Source of the DNA: a gamma proteobacterium symbiont of Lucinoma myriamae
GTDB lineage: Bacteria > Pseudomonadota > Gammaproteobacteria > GRL18
Direction: 5' to 3'
NCBI GenBank assembly: GCA_025655635.1
Contig: JAHXIM010000062.1
Span: forward strand, 1 to 6,041
Length of the DNA stretch: 6,041 nucleotides
A program made the translations under genes and the position numbers. This document shows positions 1 through 6,006 of this stretch, piece after piece. Position 1 is the stretch's first letter; each line of letters starts with the position of its first letter. The notes under the pieces were generated by a model that saw only the letters and a program-made list of their open reading frames with translations, had not been told where the DNA came from and did not search any database.

Positions 1-87
1 TGGTTGGATACAATTTACATAGCGGTGATCCTCCTACAGGGGACTTACACCCCATTAGTTTATGCCCATGACGGGCGTACACAATGA
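1..87. repeat. Candidate dispersed intergenic element with two stem-loops (left edge)
   Basis: Two short hairpins lie 7 nt apart. GGGG (39-42) pairs with CCCC (50-53) around a 7-nt loop. TATGCCC (61-67) pairs with GGGCGTA (73-79), with one G-U pair, around the loop ATGAC. This G/C-rich patch stands out from the AT-rich surroundings. One frame is open from base 1 to a TGA at 85-87, but the 28-residue peptide resembles no family I know, so I do not call a partial gene. The overall wording resembles intergenic sequence that I recall recurring in several gammaproteobacterial genomes. That is memory, not a search result. The element probably continues to the left of the window. Confidence 0.35.
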
Positions 88-115
88 ATAATTAACCTAA
101 CAGACAAACCGGACA

Positions 116-143
116 TTTAAATCATGCCAGATTTTTTCATAAC
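116..143 (+). promoter_or_regulatory. Weak candidate promoter for the ABC exporter-dedA operon
   Basis: TTTAAA at 116-121 matches four of six bases of a sigma-70 -35 box. CATAAC at 138-143 matches four of six of a -10 box, and the spacer is 16 nt. It lies about 37-64 nt upstream of the first gene, in the only non-coding DNA where this operon could start. Neither box is strong, and in such AT-rich DNA similar matches arise by chance. Confidence 0.2.
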
Positions 144-179
144 TAAGCTGAAAAAATTAATTTATATATGCCAATTATT

Positions 180-1088
180 ATGAATGCACTTGAAATAAAA
201 AACCTGAAAAAAACCTATAAAAATGGTTTTGAGGCATTAAAAGGCATTAATCTTAGTGTTAAACAGGGTGACTTTTTTGCTTTATTAGGTCCCAATGGCG
301 CTGGTAAATCTACCATCATTGGCATTATTTGTTCACTTATTAACAAAACATCAGGTCAGGTTTCTATTCAAAGTCATGATTTACAAAAATCTCCAAGAGA
401 AGCAAAGCAGAATCTTGGAATCGTACCACAAGAATTTAATTTTAATGTTTTTGAACCTGTAGAAGAAATTCTTGTCAATCAAGCTGGCTACTATGGTATC
501 AGCCGTGCAGAAGCTTTTAAACGTGCGAAGTTACATTTAAAACAATTGGATTTATGGGGCAAGCGCAAAGAAATGGATCGTGATCTCTCGGGTGGAATGA
601 AACGCCGTTTAATGATAGCCCGGGCACTCATGCACAATCCTCAGGTCCTAATCCTTGATGAACCTACGGCAGGCGTTGATATTGAGATTAGACGCAGTAT
701 GTGGGCTTTTTTACAGGAAATTAACAGGCAAGGCACAACAATCATACTAACAACACACTATCTTGAAGAAGCTGAACAACTTTGTAAAAATATTGCTATT
801 ATTAATCAGGGCAGCATAATAAAAAACTGTGCCATGGCTGAGTTACTCTCTGAACTCGATAGTGAATGTATGGTATTAAATTTAAAAGACCCTCTGGACA
901 CTGCTCCAACTCTGGCAGATTATTCCAGCTGCTTAATTGATAACATGACTCTGGAAATTGAAATTAAAAAAGGGGAAGGTGTTAATACTCTTTTTGAATT
1001 ATTAAGCCAACAGCAAATTAAAGTGCTCAGTATGCGCAATAAAAGTAATCGTCTTGAACAACTTTTTTTACGTATGGTGAAAAATTAA
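180..1088 (+). CDS. yadG: YadG-type ABC-2 transporter ATP-binding protein
   Basis: Cytoplasmic ATPase subunit of an ABC-2 exporter that hydrolyses ATP to drive the permease encoded next. All nucleotide-binding motifs are intact (numbering from the start used here): Walker A GPNGAGKS at 37-44, Q-loop Gln84, signature LSGGM at 136-140, Walker B LILDEP at 157-162, D-loop AGVD at 164-167 and switch His193. The matches to E. coli YadG that I recognise include NKTSG, VPQEFNFN, VNQAGYYG, LKQLDLWGKR, GGMKRRLMIARALMH and the C-terminal VLSMRNK segment. Length is 302 aa against about 308 for YadG. An in-frame ATG at 168 would add four residues; I chose 180 because MNALEIKNLKKTY then lines up with the YadG N-terminus. 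Neither start has a clear ribosome binding site. The transported substrate of this subfamily is not established. Confidence 0.93.
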   Translation: MNALEIKNLKKTYKNGFEALKGINLSVKQGDFFALLGPNGAGKSTIIGIICSLINKTSGQVSIQSHDLQKSPREAKQNLGIVPQEFNFNVFEPVEEILVNQAGYYGISRAEAFKRAKLHLKQLDLWGKRKEMDRDLSGGMKRRLMIARALMHNPQVLILDEPTAGVDIEIRRSMWAFLQEINRQGTTIILTTHYLEEAEQLCKNIAIINQGSIIKNCAMAELLSELDSECMVLNLKDPLDTAPTLADYSSCLIDNMTLEIEIKKGEGVNTLFELLSQQQIKVLSMRNKSNRLEQLFLRMVKN

Positions 1089-1142
1089 TCTTTGTCAGAG
1101 CACAGCTTTTCAGCTGAAGAAAATGAAAGGCCATTAACTATA

Positions 1143-1931
1143 ATGGGTCACTCAACTATGTATTTAAACGATAATATTACTGCCTATAAGACTATATTAA
1201 TTAAAGAAATTCTTCGTTTCTCCCGTATATGGTTACAAACAATTATACCCCCCGCGATTACCATGGGACTGTATTTCATTATTTTTGGTCAGCTGATTGG
1301 TTCTCAATTAAGCGATATCGATGGTTATAGTTATATGGATTATATAGTACCCGGGCTTATTATCATGTCAATCATCAGCAATTCTTACTCAAATGTGGTT
1401 TCCTCTTTTTATGGAACTAAATTTCATCACCACATTGAAGAACTGTTGGTATCACCCATTGCTAATATCACCATTATCGCAGGTTATGTCTCCGGTGGTG
1501 TTGCTCGCGGTTTAACCGTAGGCATAATAGTTACCCTCGTTTCTATGTTTTTCATACAAATTACAATTGCCAGCTATATAACGACATTATTTATAGCCAT
1601 ACTCACTGCCACCCTTTTTTCTCTTGCAGGACTGATTAATGCTATTTTTGCCAATAGTTTTGATGATATATCCATTGTCCCGACATTTGTTTTAACACCG
1701 CTTACTTATCTGGGTGGGGTTTTTTATTCCATTGAAATGTTACCTGAATTTTGGCACAATATTTCTTTGTTTAATCCTGTACTTTATATGGTCAATGGTT
1801 TTCGCATGGGAATGCTCGGTGTCTCTGATGCAAGTTTAGCAACAGCAATTATGATTATCATTGGCTTTATTATTCTATTAACATCGATATGTCTTTGGCT
1901 TCTAAATAAAGGCATTGGCATAAAAAAATAG
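1143..1931 (+). CDS. yadH: YadH-type ABC-2 transporter permease
   Basis: Inner-membrane permease that should pair with the preceding ATPase. It has the ABC-2 layout of about six hydrophobic segments, near residues 30-52, 66-86, 110-137, 144-170, 176-196 and 232-254. Stretches closely matching E. coli YadH include RIWLQT, PPAITM, LYFIIFGQLIGS, YIVPGLI, AGYVSGGVARGL and, near residues 173-196, DDIS.VPTFVLTPLTYLGGVFYS. The start is uncertain. A TTG at 1092, only 3 nt after the ATPase stop, would give 279 aa with a polar N-terminal tail that lacks family resemblance. ATG 1143 gives 262 aa and ATG 1158 gives 257 aa, close to YadH at about 256. I chose 1143, which has an AAAGG about 12 nt upstream, but 1158 is nearly as good. 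Family assignment is firm; substrate unknown. Confidence 0.92.
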   Translation: MGHSTMYLNDNITAYKTILIKEILRFSRIWLQTIIPPAITMGLYFIIFGQLIGSQLSDIDGYSYMDYIVPGLIIMSIISNSYSNVVSSFYGTKFHHHIEELLVSPIANITIIAGYVSGGVARGLTVGIIVTLVSMFFIQITIASYITTLFIAILTATLFSLAGLINAIFANSFDDISIVPTFVLTPLTYLGGVFYSIEMLPEFWHNISLFNPVLYMVNGFRMGMLGVSDASLATAIMIIIGFIILLTSICLWLLNKGIGIKK

Positions 1932-1935
1932 TTAC

Positions 1936-1939
1936 AAGG
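1936..1939 (+). promoter_or_regulatory. Ribosome binding site for the dedA-family gene
   Basis: AAGG lies 10 nt before the ATG at 1950, within the 18-nt gap after the permease stop. It supports that start and indicates the gene is translated from the same message as the exporter genes. Confidence 0.45.
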
Positions 1940-1949
1940 TTAGATTTTC

Positions 1950-2663
1950 ATGGATTTTTTATTCTCAATTGATTTTACCGAGCTTATCAAACAAAGCCAT
2001 TATACCGGCTTAGTTATTTTTTTAATTGCATTTTTAGAAACCCTATTACTGGTTGGGCTCATTTTCCCAGGTTCTATGGCGCTGGTAGCAATTGGCAGTT
2101 TAATTACCACTGGTCACCTAGATTTATGGCCAACATTATTCTGGGCCTTTGCTGGTGCTGTCGTTGGAGATAATATCAGTTTTTGGATTGGCGTCTACTT
2201 TCATGATCATTTAAAAAATTCAAAACTTTACACAAAATACCAACATGAATTTATAAAAGGTGAAAAGTTTTTTAATCAATACGGTGTTTATAGTGTCGCA
2301 ATAGGACGTTTTGTTGGGCCAATAAGAGCGGTTATTCCAACTATTGCCGGAACCCTTGGAATGCCGGGTAAATTATTTTTCATCACCAATGTTATATCTG
2401 CTTTAATTTGGGCCCCAGCGTATATATTATCTGGAGTTCTCCTGGGAGAAGCTTTTACATTGAGTTACAACAAAATTGAAACCTTTGTTCACTTAGAACT
2501 TTGGAGTATTTTAACGGTGGGATTTTGCACATTGCTCGTGTTTTTATGGATAAAACGTTCAAGCAAATTTAAGAATAACACTAAAAAAAGTATTGCTTAT
2601 TTTGCATTATTTTTGACATCATTAGTTTCTTTGACGATCACTCAGACATTATTCCAAGTTTAA
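1950..2663 (+). CDS. DedA family (SNARE-associated / VTT domain) inner-membrane protein
   Basis: Polytopic inner-membrane protein of the DedA family. Members support envelope integrity and proton-motive force, and some have been shown to return undecaprenyl phosphate or other lipids across the membrane. Family hallmarks visible here are an acidic residue and Pro-Gly in the first re-entrant segment (Glu30, Pro40-Gly41), Gly73-Asp74 in GAVVGDNISFWIG, and the signature FNQYG...GRFVGPIRAVIPTIAGTLGMP at about 108-139 with both conserved arginines (Arg120, Arg126). Further hydrophobic segments lie near 143-168 and 183-201. A final helix near 213-233 follows a Lys-rich linker and is longer than the tail of compact DedA proteins. 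It follows the permease by 18 nt, so it is probably cotranscribed. Its last 26 bp overlap the convergent LON-domain gene. Which DedA paralogue this is cannot be told from sequence alone. Confidence 0.9.
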   Translation: MDFLFSIDFTELIKQSHYTGLVIFLIAFLETLLLVGLIFPGSMALVAIGSLITTGHLDLWPTLFWAFAGAVVGDNISFWIGVYFHDHLKNSKLYTKYQHEFIKGEKFFNQYGVYSVAIGRFVGPIRAVIPTIAGTLGMPGKLFFITNVISALIWAPAYILSGVLLGEAFTLSYNKIETFVHLELWSILTVGFCTLLVFLWIKRSSKFKNNTKKSIAYFALFLTSLVSLTITQTLFQV

Positions 2664-3255
2664 GCATTTCATCATACAACATTGCCAGCCGACCCATAGG
2701 TTCAGATAGTTCTAAAAGTTGCTGTTTTTTTAATGATGAAATAGGTAATAACTCACTCAAACGAGAACCTACCCAGCATGAGTCATCATATTTTTTCGGT
2801 AATGTGATATAAGGATGCTGTAACACTGAAAATATTTTTTTTAGCACCGCAACCATTGACTGGTACTGTTCTGGTAATAACAATTCAGATTCCAGCTCTA
2901 ATAACTCGACATCAGCAATAACCAGCTCATTTTCATGAACATACTTTTTAAGCACTTTAAATTTTTGTTGGCCTTTTACAGAAACACCTAACAAACCGTC
3001 TTTACGATATTCCCAAAAAGTAATTTGCACCAGTGTACCCACTGTGAAAATATTGGGCGCAATACCCACTTCATTACCTTCACTTATTAAACAAATCCCA
3101 AAACCGTCACCATTTCTTTCACACTGACTCAACATATCCAGATATCGAGTCTCAAATACCTTTAGGGATAAAGCACCATCTGGAAATAAAACGGATTTAA
3201 GAGGGAAAAGTGGTAATGCTTTAATAATAACGGGTTTATTGGCAGGGGTGTTCAT
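2638..3255 (-). CDS. LON peptidase N-terminal (substrate-binding) domain protein
   Basis: Stand-alone LON N-terminal domain protein of 205 aa with no AAA+ or Ser-Lys protease domain, so it should not be a protease by itself. The domain opens with LPLFPLKSVLFPDGALSLKVFE at 14-35 followed by RYLDML, the typical start of this fold. FGICLI (52-57), VGTLVQI (72-78) and a KGQQKFKV strand (94-101) follow. A helical C-terminal part includes RLSELLPI at 165-172 and KKQQLLEL at 176-183, as usual in bacterial stand-alone members. Function is unknown; protein or peptide binding is inferred from Lon. I chose the ATG at 3255: it overlaps the ubiX stop as TAATG and has GGGGGA 4 nt upstream. A TTG at 3267 would add four residues and destroy that spacing. 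It is the last gene of the leftward operon. Confidence 0.88.
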   Translation of the reverse strand: MNTPANKPVIIKALPLFPLKSVLFPDGALSLKVFETRYLDMLSQCERNGDGFGICLISEGNEVGIAPNIFTVGTLVQITFWEYRKDGLLGVSVKGQQKFKVLKKYVHENELVIADVELLELESELLLPEQYQSMVAVLKKIFSVLQHPYITLPKKYDDSCWVGSRLSELLPISSLKKQQLLELSEPMGRLAMLYDEMLKLGIMSE

Positions 3256-3881
3256 TAATTCCCCCAACGCATGCCAAGGGTATGCTCAATTTGCAAGTGA
3301 TCCAGGATTCTTGCCACCACAAAGCTCACTAAATCATTAATTGATTCTGGTTGATGGTAAAAACCAGGTGATGCCGGCATGATAGTCACTCCCATACGAC
3401 TTAGTTTAAGCATATTCTCAAGATGAATTGTAGAAAAGGGCATTTCTCTAGGCAATAAAATGAGTTGTCGCTGCTCTTTTAAAATAACATCTGCTGCACG
3501 TTCAATTAAATTATTACTCGCTCCCTGAGAAATTGCAGATAATGTACCCATTGAACAGGGGCAAACAACCATTGCACATGCCGGGTTTGAACCACTGGCA
3601 ACAGGAGAAGTCCATTCCTCTTTTCCATAAACATTAAGTAAAGAATCGGAATAATCAACACCGCCTGAATCATGAGAAAAATAATCTAATAAAAACCCTG
3701 TTATATCTTGAGATGTTTCAGGCAGATCAATTTTTAACTCCGTTTTAATCACTATTTTTGCGGCAGATGAAAGCAGCAGGTTCACTTTAACATCAGCAAC
3801 AAGTAAATTTTTTAATAAGCAAATAAAATAAGGTGAGCCTGATGCACCAGTGACGGCAAGAGTGATGACTTTATCAATCAT
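3255..3881 (-). CDS. ubiX: UbiX flavin prenyltransferase
   Basis: Transfers a dimethylallyl group to FMN, producing the prenylated FMN that UbiD needs to decarboxylate 4-hydroxy-3-polyprenylbenzoate in ubiquinone synthesis. Visible motifs (208-aa numbering) are the N-terminal flavin-binding TGASG at 11-15, ASGSN at 95-99, CPCSMGTLS at 107-115, NLIERAADV at 124-132, the phosphate-binding PREMP at 144-148 (PRETP or PREAP in most relatives), HLENMLKL at 153-160 and PGFYHQP at 172-178. It resembles the longer Pseudomonas-type UbiX more than the 189-aa E. coli enzyme, and has a few extra residues around 70-85. I chose ATG 3881, which puts the TGASG strand at the usual distance; a TTG at 3893 would add four residues but has no ribosome binding site. 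It lies 71 nt downstream of mpl and its stop overlaps the LON-domain start. Confidence 0.95.
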   Translation of the reverse strand: MIDKVITLAVTGASGSPYFICLLKNLLVADVKVNLLLSSAAKIVIKTELKIDLPETSQDITGFLLDYFSHDSGGVDYSDSLLNVYGKEEWTSPVASGSNPACAMVVCPCSMGTLSAISQGASNNLIERAADVILKEQRQLILLPREMPFSTIHLENMLKLSRMGVTIMPASPGFYHQPESINDLVSFVVARILDHLQIEHTLGMRWGN

Positions 3882-3933
3882 TTTATCGACCAATTAGGGG
3901 GAGTTAAGATACTATTTATATCATTAATATTAA

Positions 3934-3962
3934 ATTATATGTTTTATATTTATTATAGACCA
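3934..3962 (-). promoter_or_regulatory. Candidate internal promoter for ubiX and the LON-domain gene
   Basis: On the minus strand a perfect TATAAT lies at 3939-3934. A 17-nt spacer separates it from TGGTCT at 3962-3957, a weak -35 box (three of six) that overlaps the end of mpl. It falls in the AT-only gap between mpl and ubiX, the one loose junction of an otherwise tightly packed operon. The gap is nearly pure A/T, so a chance match is quite possible. Confidence 0.3.
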
Positions 3963-5365
3963 TCTAGTAACTTTTGATGAATTCCGCAAAATCCACCATT
4001 ACTCATCACTAGTAAGTGGTCATTTTTTTTTGTCTCAGCAAGTATTGCTGATGTTAATTTCTCTATCTCATAATAAACATGGCCTTTATTACCCAATAAT
4101 TCAAGCATATCATCAAATTTGTCGGCGTAGTCATCTGGTAAATACAGAAAAACCTGATCAGCTTGTCGTAAAGAATCAGGCAGTGTTTGATTATGAACCT
4201 GCATTTTCATGGTATTAGAACGTGGTTCGAGAATGGCAATAATACGCTGTTCATGCCCAACTTTACGCCTTAATCCATCAATGGTTGTAGCAATGGCCGT
4301 GGGGTGATGGGCAAAGTCGTCATAAACAGTAACACTATTAACCGTACCTCTGACTTCCATTCTACGCTTAACATTTTTAAATTTTGTCAGCGCTTCTATT
4401 GCATATTTGACAGGCACGCCGGAATGACGTGCTGCTGCAATTGCAACAACTGCATTACTGACATTATGGAGTCCAACAAGATCCCATCTCACTATTCCTT
4501 GAGATATTCCATTCCAATAGACTTCAAAGACTGAGCCATCAGCTTGTATGGAGCCATCAGCTAGTGAAGAGCCATGAGCAGATAGAGAGCTTTCTGGTAA
4601 CAGTTTGACAGTCCAGCCATCGTTATTATTTTTTTCTGAATATTTTTCTAAATGACTCCAACAACCCATAGATAAAACATCCTGCAGAGACTTATCATCC
4701 TGAGGATAAATGATTAGGCCATTTCCTGGTACAGTACGAATTAAATGGTGAAACTGTTTTTTTATTGCAGCAAGATCTTCAAAAATATCAGCATGATCAA
4801 ATTCAAGATTATTTAAAATAAGCGTTCGTGGATGATAATGAACAAATTTAGAACGTTTATCAAAAAAAGCAGTGTCATATTCATCCGCTTCAACAACAAA
4901 AAATGGATTATTACCATTTCTAGCAGATACACCAAAATTTTCCGGAACACCACCGATCAGGAAACCAGGATTTAAACCAGCATATTCCAGTACCCACGCA
5001 AGCATACTGCTTGTTGTCGTCTTTCCATGTGTTCCTGCTACAGCTAAAACCCAGCGATCATGTAAAATGTTTTCATAAAGCCACTGTGCACCAGAAGTAT
5101 AAGTTAAGTTTTGCTCCAGAACATATTCAACTGCTGGATTTCCCCTTGAAAGGGCATTACCTATAATAATCACATCAGGACTCAGTTCTTTAATAATATC
5201 TTCAGCAAAACCCTGAATAAGTTCAATTCCCTGATCTTCAAGTTGAGTACTCATTGGCGGATAAACATTAGCATCCTGACCAGTTACTCTATGACCATTG
5301 GCACGAGCCAATAGAGCAATTCCACCCATAAATGTGCCACAGATTCCAAGAATATGCACATGCAT
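3953..5365 (-). CDS. mpl: UDP-N-acetylmuramate:L-alanyl-gamma-D-glutamyl-meso-diaminopimelate ligase
   Basis: Cytoplasmic murein-recycling enzyme of the Mur ligase superfamily. It uses ATP to join the recycled tripeptide L-Ala-gamma-D-Glu-meso-DAP to UDP-MurNAc, bypassing MurC, MurD and MurE. Domains in order are a UDP-binding Rossmann domain starting HILGICGTFMGG (4-15), the ATPase core with P-loop GTHGKTTTSS (111-120), EADEYDTAF (159-167) and NNLEFDHADIF (185-195), and the C-terminal ligase domain with RRMEVRG (334-340), YDDFAHHPTA (348-357) and EPRSNTMK (380-387). It ends SNGGFCGIHQKLLDGL, matching E. coli Mpl, which runs on another ten residues or so. Length is 470 aa against about 457. 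The extra length includes a Gly/Ser/Asp hexapeptide repeat at 261-278. The ATG at 5365 has GGAG 9 nt upstream, inside the 3' end of the preceding gene, suggesting translational coupling. Confidence 0.96.
   Translation of the reverse strand: MHVHILGICGTFMGGIALLARANGHRVTGQDANVYPPMSTQLEDQGIELIQGFAEDIIKELSPDVIIIGNALSRGNPAVEYVLEQNLTYTSGAQWLYENILHDRWVLAVAGTHGKTTTSSMLAWVLEYAGLNPGFLIGGVPENFGVSARNGNNPFFVVEADEYDTAFFDKRSKFVHYHPRTLILNNLEFDHADIFEDLAAIKKQFHHLIRTVPGNGLIIYPQDDKSLQDVLSMGCWSHLEKYSEKNNNDGWTVKLLPESSLSAHGSSLADGSIQADGSVFEVYWNGISQGIVRWDLVGLHNVSNAVVAIAAARHSGVPVKYAIEALTKFKNVKRRMEVRGTVNSVTVYDDFAHHPTAIATTIDGLRRKVGHEQRIIAILEPRSNTMKMQVHNQTLPDSLRQADQVFLYLPDDYADKFDDMLELLGNKGHVYYEIEKLTSAILAETKKNDHLLVMSNGGFCGIHQKLLDGL
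4533..4586 (-). repeat. Three 18-bp tandem units inside mpl
   Basis: Three consecutive 18-bp units (4533-4550, 4551-4568, 4569-4586) each begin GAGCCAT on the plus strand. The first two share GAGCCATCAGCT and the third has diverged. Read on the coding strand they give three hexapeptides, LSAHGS, SLADGS and IQADGS, at Mpl residues 261-278. The unit length is a multiple of three, so copy-number change would keep the frame. The repeat lies between the P-loop core and the conserved H-N-(V/M)-x-N segment, where E. coli Mpl has a much shorter linker. Confidence 0.85.
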
Positions 5366-5369
5366 AAAA

Positions 5370-5873
5370 TTAAGCTCCAGTTAGGTTGACAGCAAGAGTA
5401 TTAAAGGTAATAAAATAAGTAATAGCGAGGGCAAAACCAAGAAAAAATGAAACATTCAAAGCTGAACGAAAAATATGTGCATAAATTGATAACACCCAGA
5501 CAATAAGTAATAGATTTAACATCGCATAGCTATTATCTGAAAATATCCAGATTTTCCACAGAAATGTTATTGGTATAAAACAAATAATATTTGTAAAAAG
5601 ACTCACACCAACCAATGTTGTTATAGTTTGCAGGTATCGATTGATTAAACCAAATAAAAACAACCATAGCCATGTAAATGCAAAGAGCGATAGAATTGCA
5701 AAAAAAGCTAAAAATACAGACTGACCAAAAGAATAGACTGTAAATCCTAACAATGTTTCTACAGTGAAATTGATTATAAATAAAATTAGAAATAAGTTAG
5801 TAGAAGATGGAACAGTCTCTGGCCCCTCCTTTAATCGACATATATTTCCAAACAAGCGTACTAATGCTTCCAT
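5370..5873 (-). CDS. Five-helix membrane protein of unknown function, possibly Yip1-like
   Basis: I do not recognise a characterised homologue. The 167-aa protein has a short polar N-terminus (about 1-23, with Cys12-Arg and a KEGPETVPSS stretch) and then about five hydrophobic segments near 24-46, 52-78, 84-106, 115-135 and 140-158. The arginine before segment three followed by RYLQTITTLVG recalls the R...QT..L.G pattern of Yip1-like membrane proteins, but that is a weak resemblance. It heads the leftward operon and its stop lies 4 nt before the mpl start, with the mpl ribosome binding site inside its last codons, so it should be cotranscribed and translationally coupled with mpl. A role in importing or handling murein peptides can be imagined from the context but nothing in the sequence shows it. 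The ATG at 5873 has AGGA 4 nt upstream. Confidence 0.8.
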   Translation of the reverse strand: MEALVRLFGNICRLKEGPETVPSSTNLFLILFIINFTVETLLGFTVYSFGQSVFLAFFAILSLFAFTWLWLFLFGLINRYLQTITTLVGVSLFTNIICFIPITFLWKIWIFSDNSYAMLNLLLIVWVLSIYAHIFRSALNVSFFLGFALAITYFITFNTLAVNLTGA

Positions 5874-5877
5874 ACAT

Positions 5878-5881
5878 TCCT
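5878..5881 (-). promoter_or_regulatory. Ribosome binding site for the operon's first gene
   Basis: AGGA on the minus strand lies 4 nt before the ATG at 5873. It is close but usable, and no other in-frame start downstream has a better site. Confidence 0.45.
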
Positions 5882-5900
5882 GTATCTATTAATTATTATC

Positions 5901-5937
5901 TATGAATTCATACATAAGTAATATTAGCATTACTTAT
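5901..5937. promoter_or_regulatory. Paired palindromes, candidate operator upstream of the leftward operon
   Basis: A perfect 12-bp palindrome TATGAATTCATA (5901-5912) is separated by one base from a perfect inverted repeat. In the latter, ATAAGTAAT (5914-5922) is mirrored by ATTACTTAT (5929-5937) around a 6-nt spacer. The pair sits 28 to 64 nt upstream of the first start codon of the membrane protein-mpl operon, where an operator would be expected. A weak GATAAT (-10-like, minus strand, 5900-5895) lies just downstream, but I could not find a matching -35 box. No known regulator's site is recognised. Confidence 0.4.
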
Positions 5938-5964
5938 CATTAAGCGCTACGAGAAAAAAGAGCA

Positions 5965-6006
5965 AAAAAAAAGCCTCAGAATCTGTCGATAATGAGGCTT
6001 TTTTTT
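5965..6006. terminator. Bidirectional intrinsic terminator
   Basis: A perfect 14-bp stem, whose G/C-containing part is GCCTCA (5973-5978) with TGAGGC (5993-5998), is flanked by eight A on the left and eight T on the right. The loop is 14 nt (5979-5992). The T-run exists on both strands. No rightward gene precedes it here, so its likely job is to end a leftward transcript entering from beyond the right edge, insulating the membrane protein-mpl operon. Confidence 0.85.

Noticed and set aside
1..120. Integron attC-like site at the left edge
   Set aside because: The hairpins do not show the paired R and L boxes of attC sites with the usual core, and no cassette or integrase is present.
2595..2637. 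Possible terminator downstream of the LON-domain gene, near a T-rich run on the minus strand
   Set aside because: The only stem is a 3-bp TGC/GCA, far too weak for an intrinsic terminator.
2666..2742. Perfect 10-bp inverted repeat ATTTCATCAT / ATGATGAAAT separated by 57 nt
   Set aside because: It lies inside the LON-domain coding sequence, has a long spacer and no T-run, and consists of codons for unrelated residues; most likely chance.
4030..5078. Several plus-strand open frames of 62 to 76 codons inside mpl (4030-4218, 4304-4534, 4872-5078)
   Set aside because: They lie antisense to a well-conserved enzyme gene, have no family resemblance or convincing ribosome binding sites, and are expected by chance.
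5822..5832. Strong Shine-Dalgarno-like AAAGGAGG on the minus strand inside the first gene of the leftward operon
   Set aside because: No start codon follows at a suitable distance; it simply encodes Lys-Glu-Gly in the N-terminal region.
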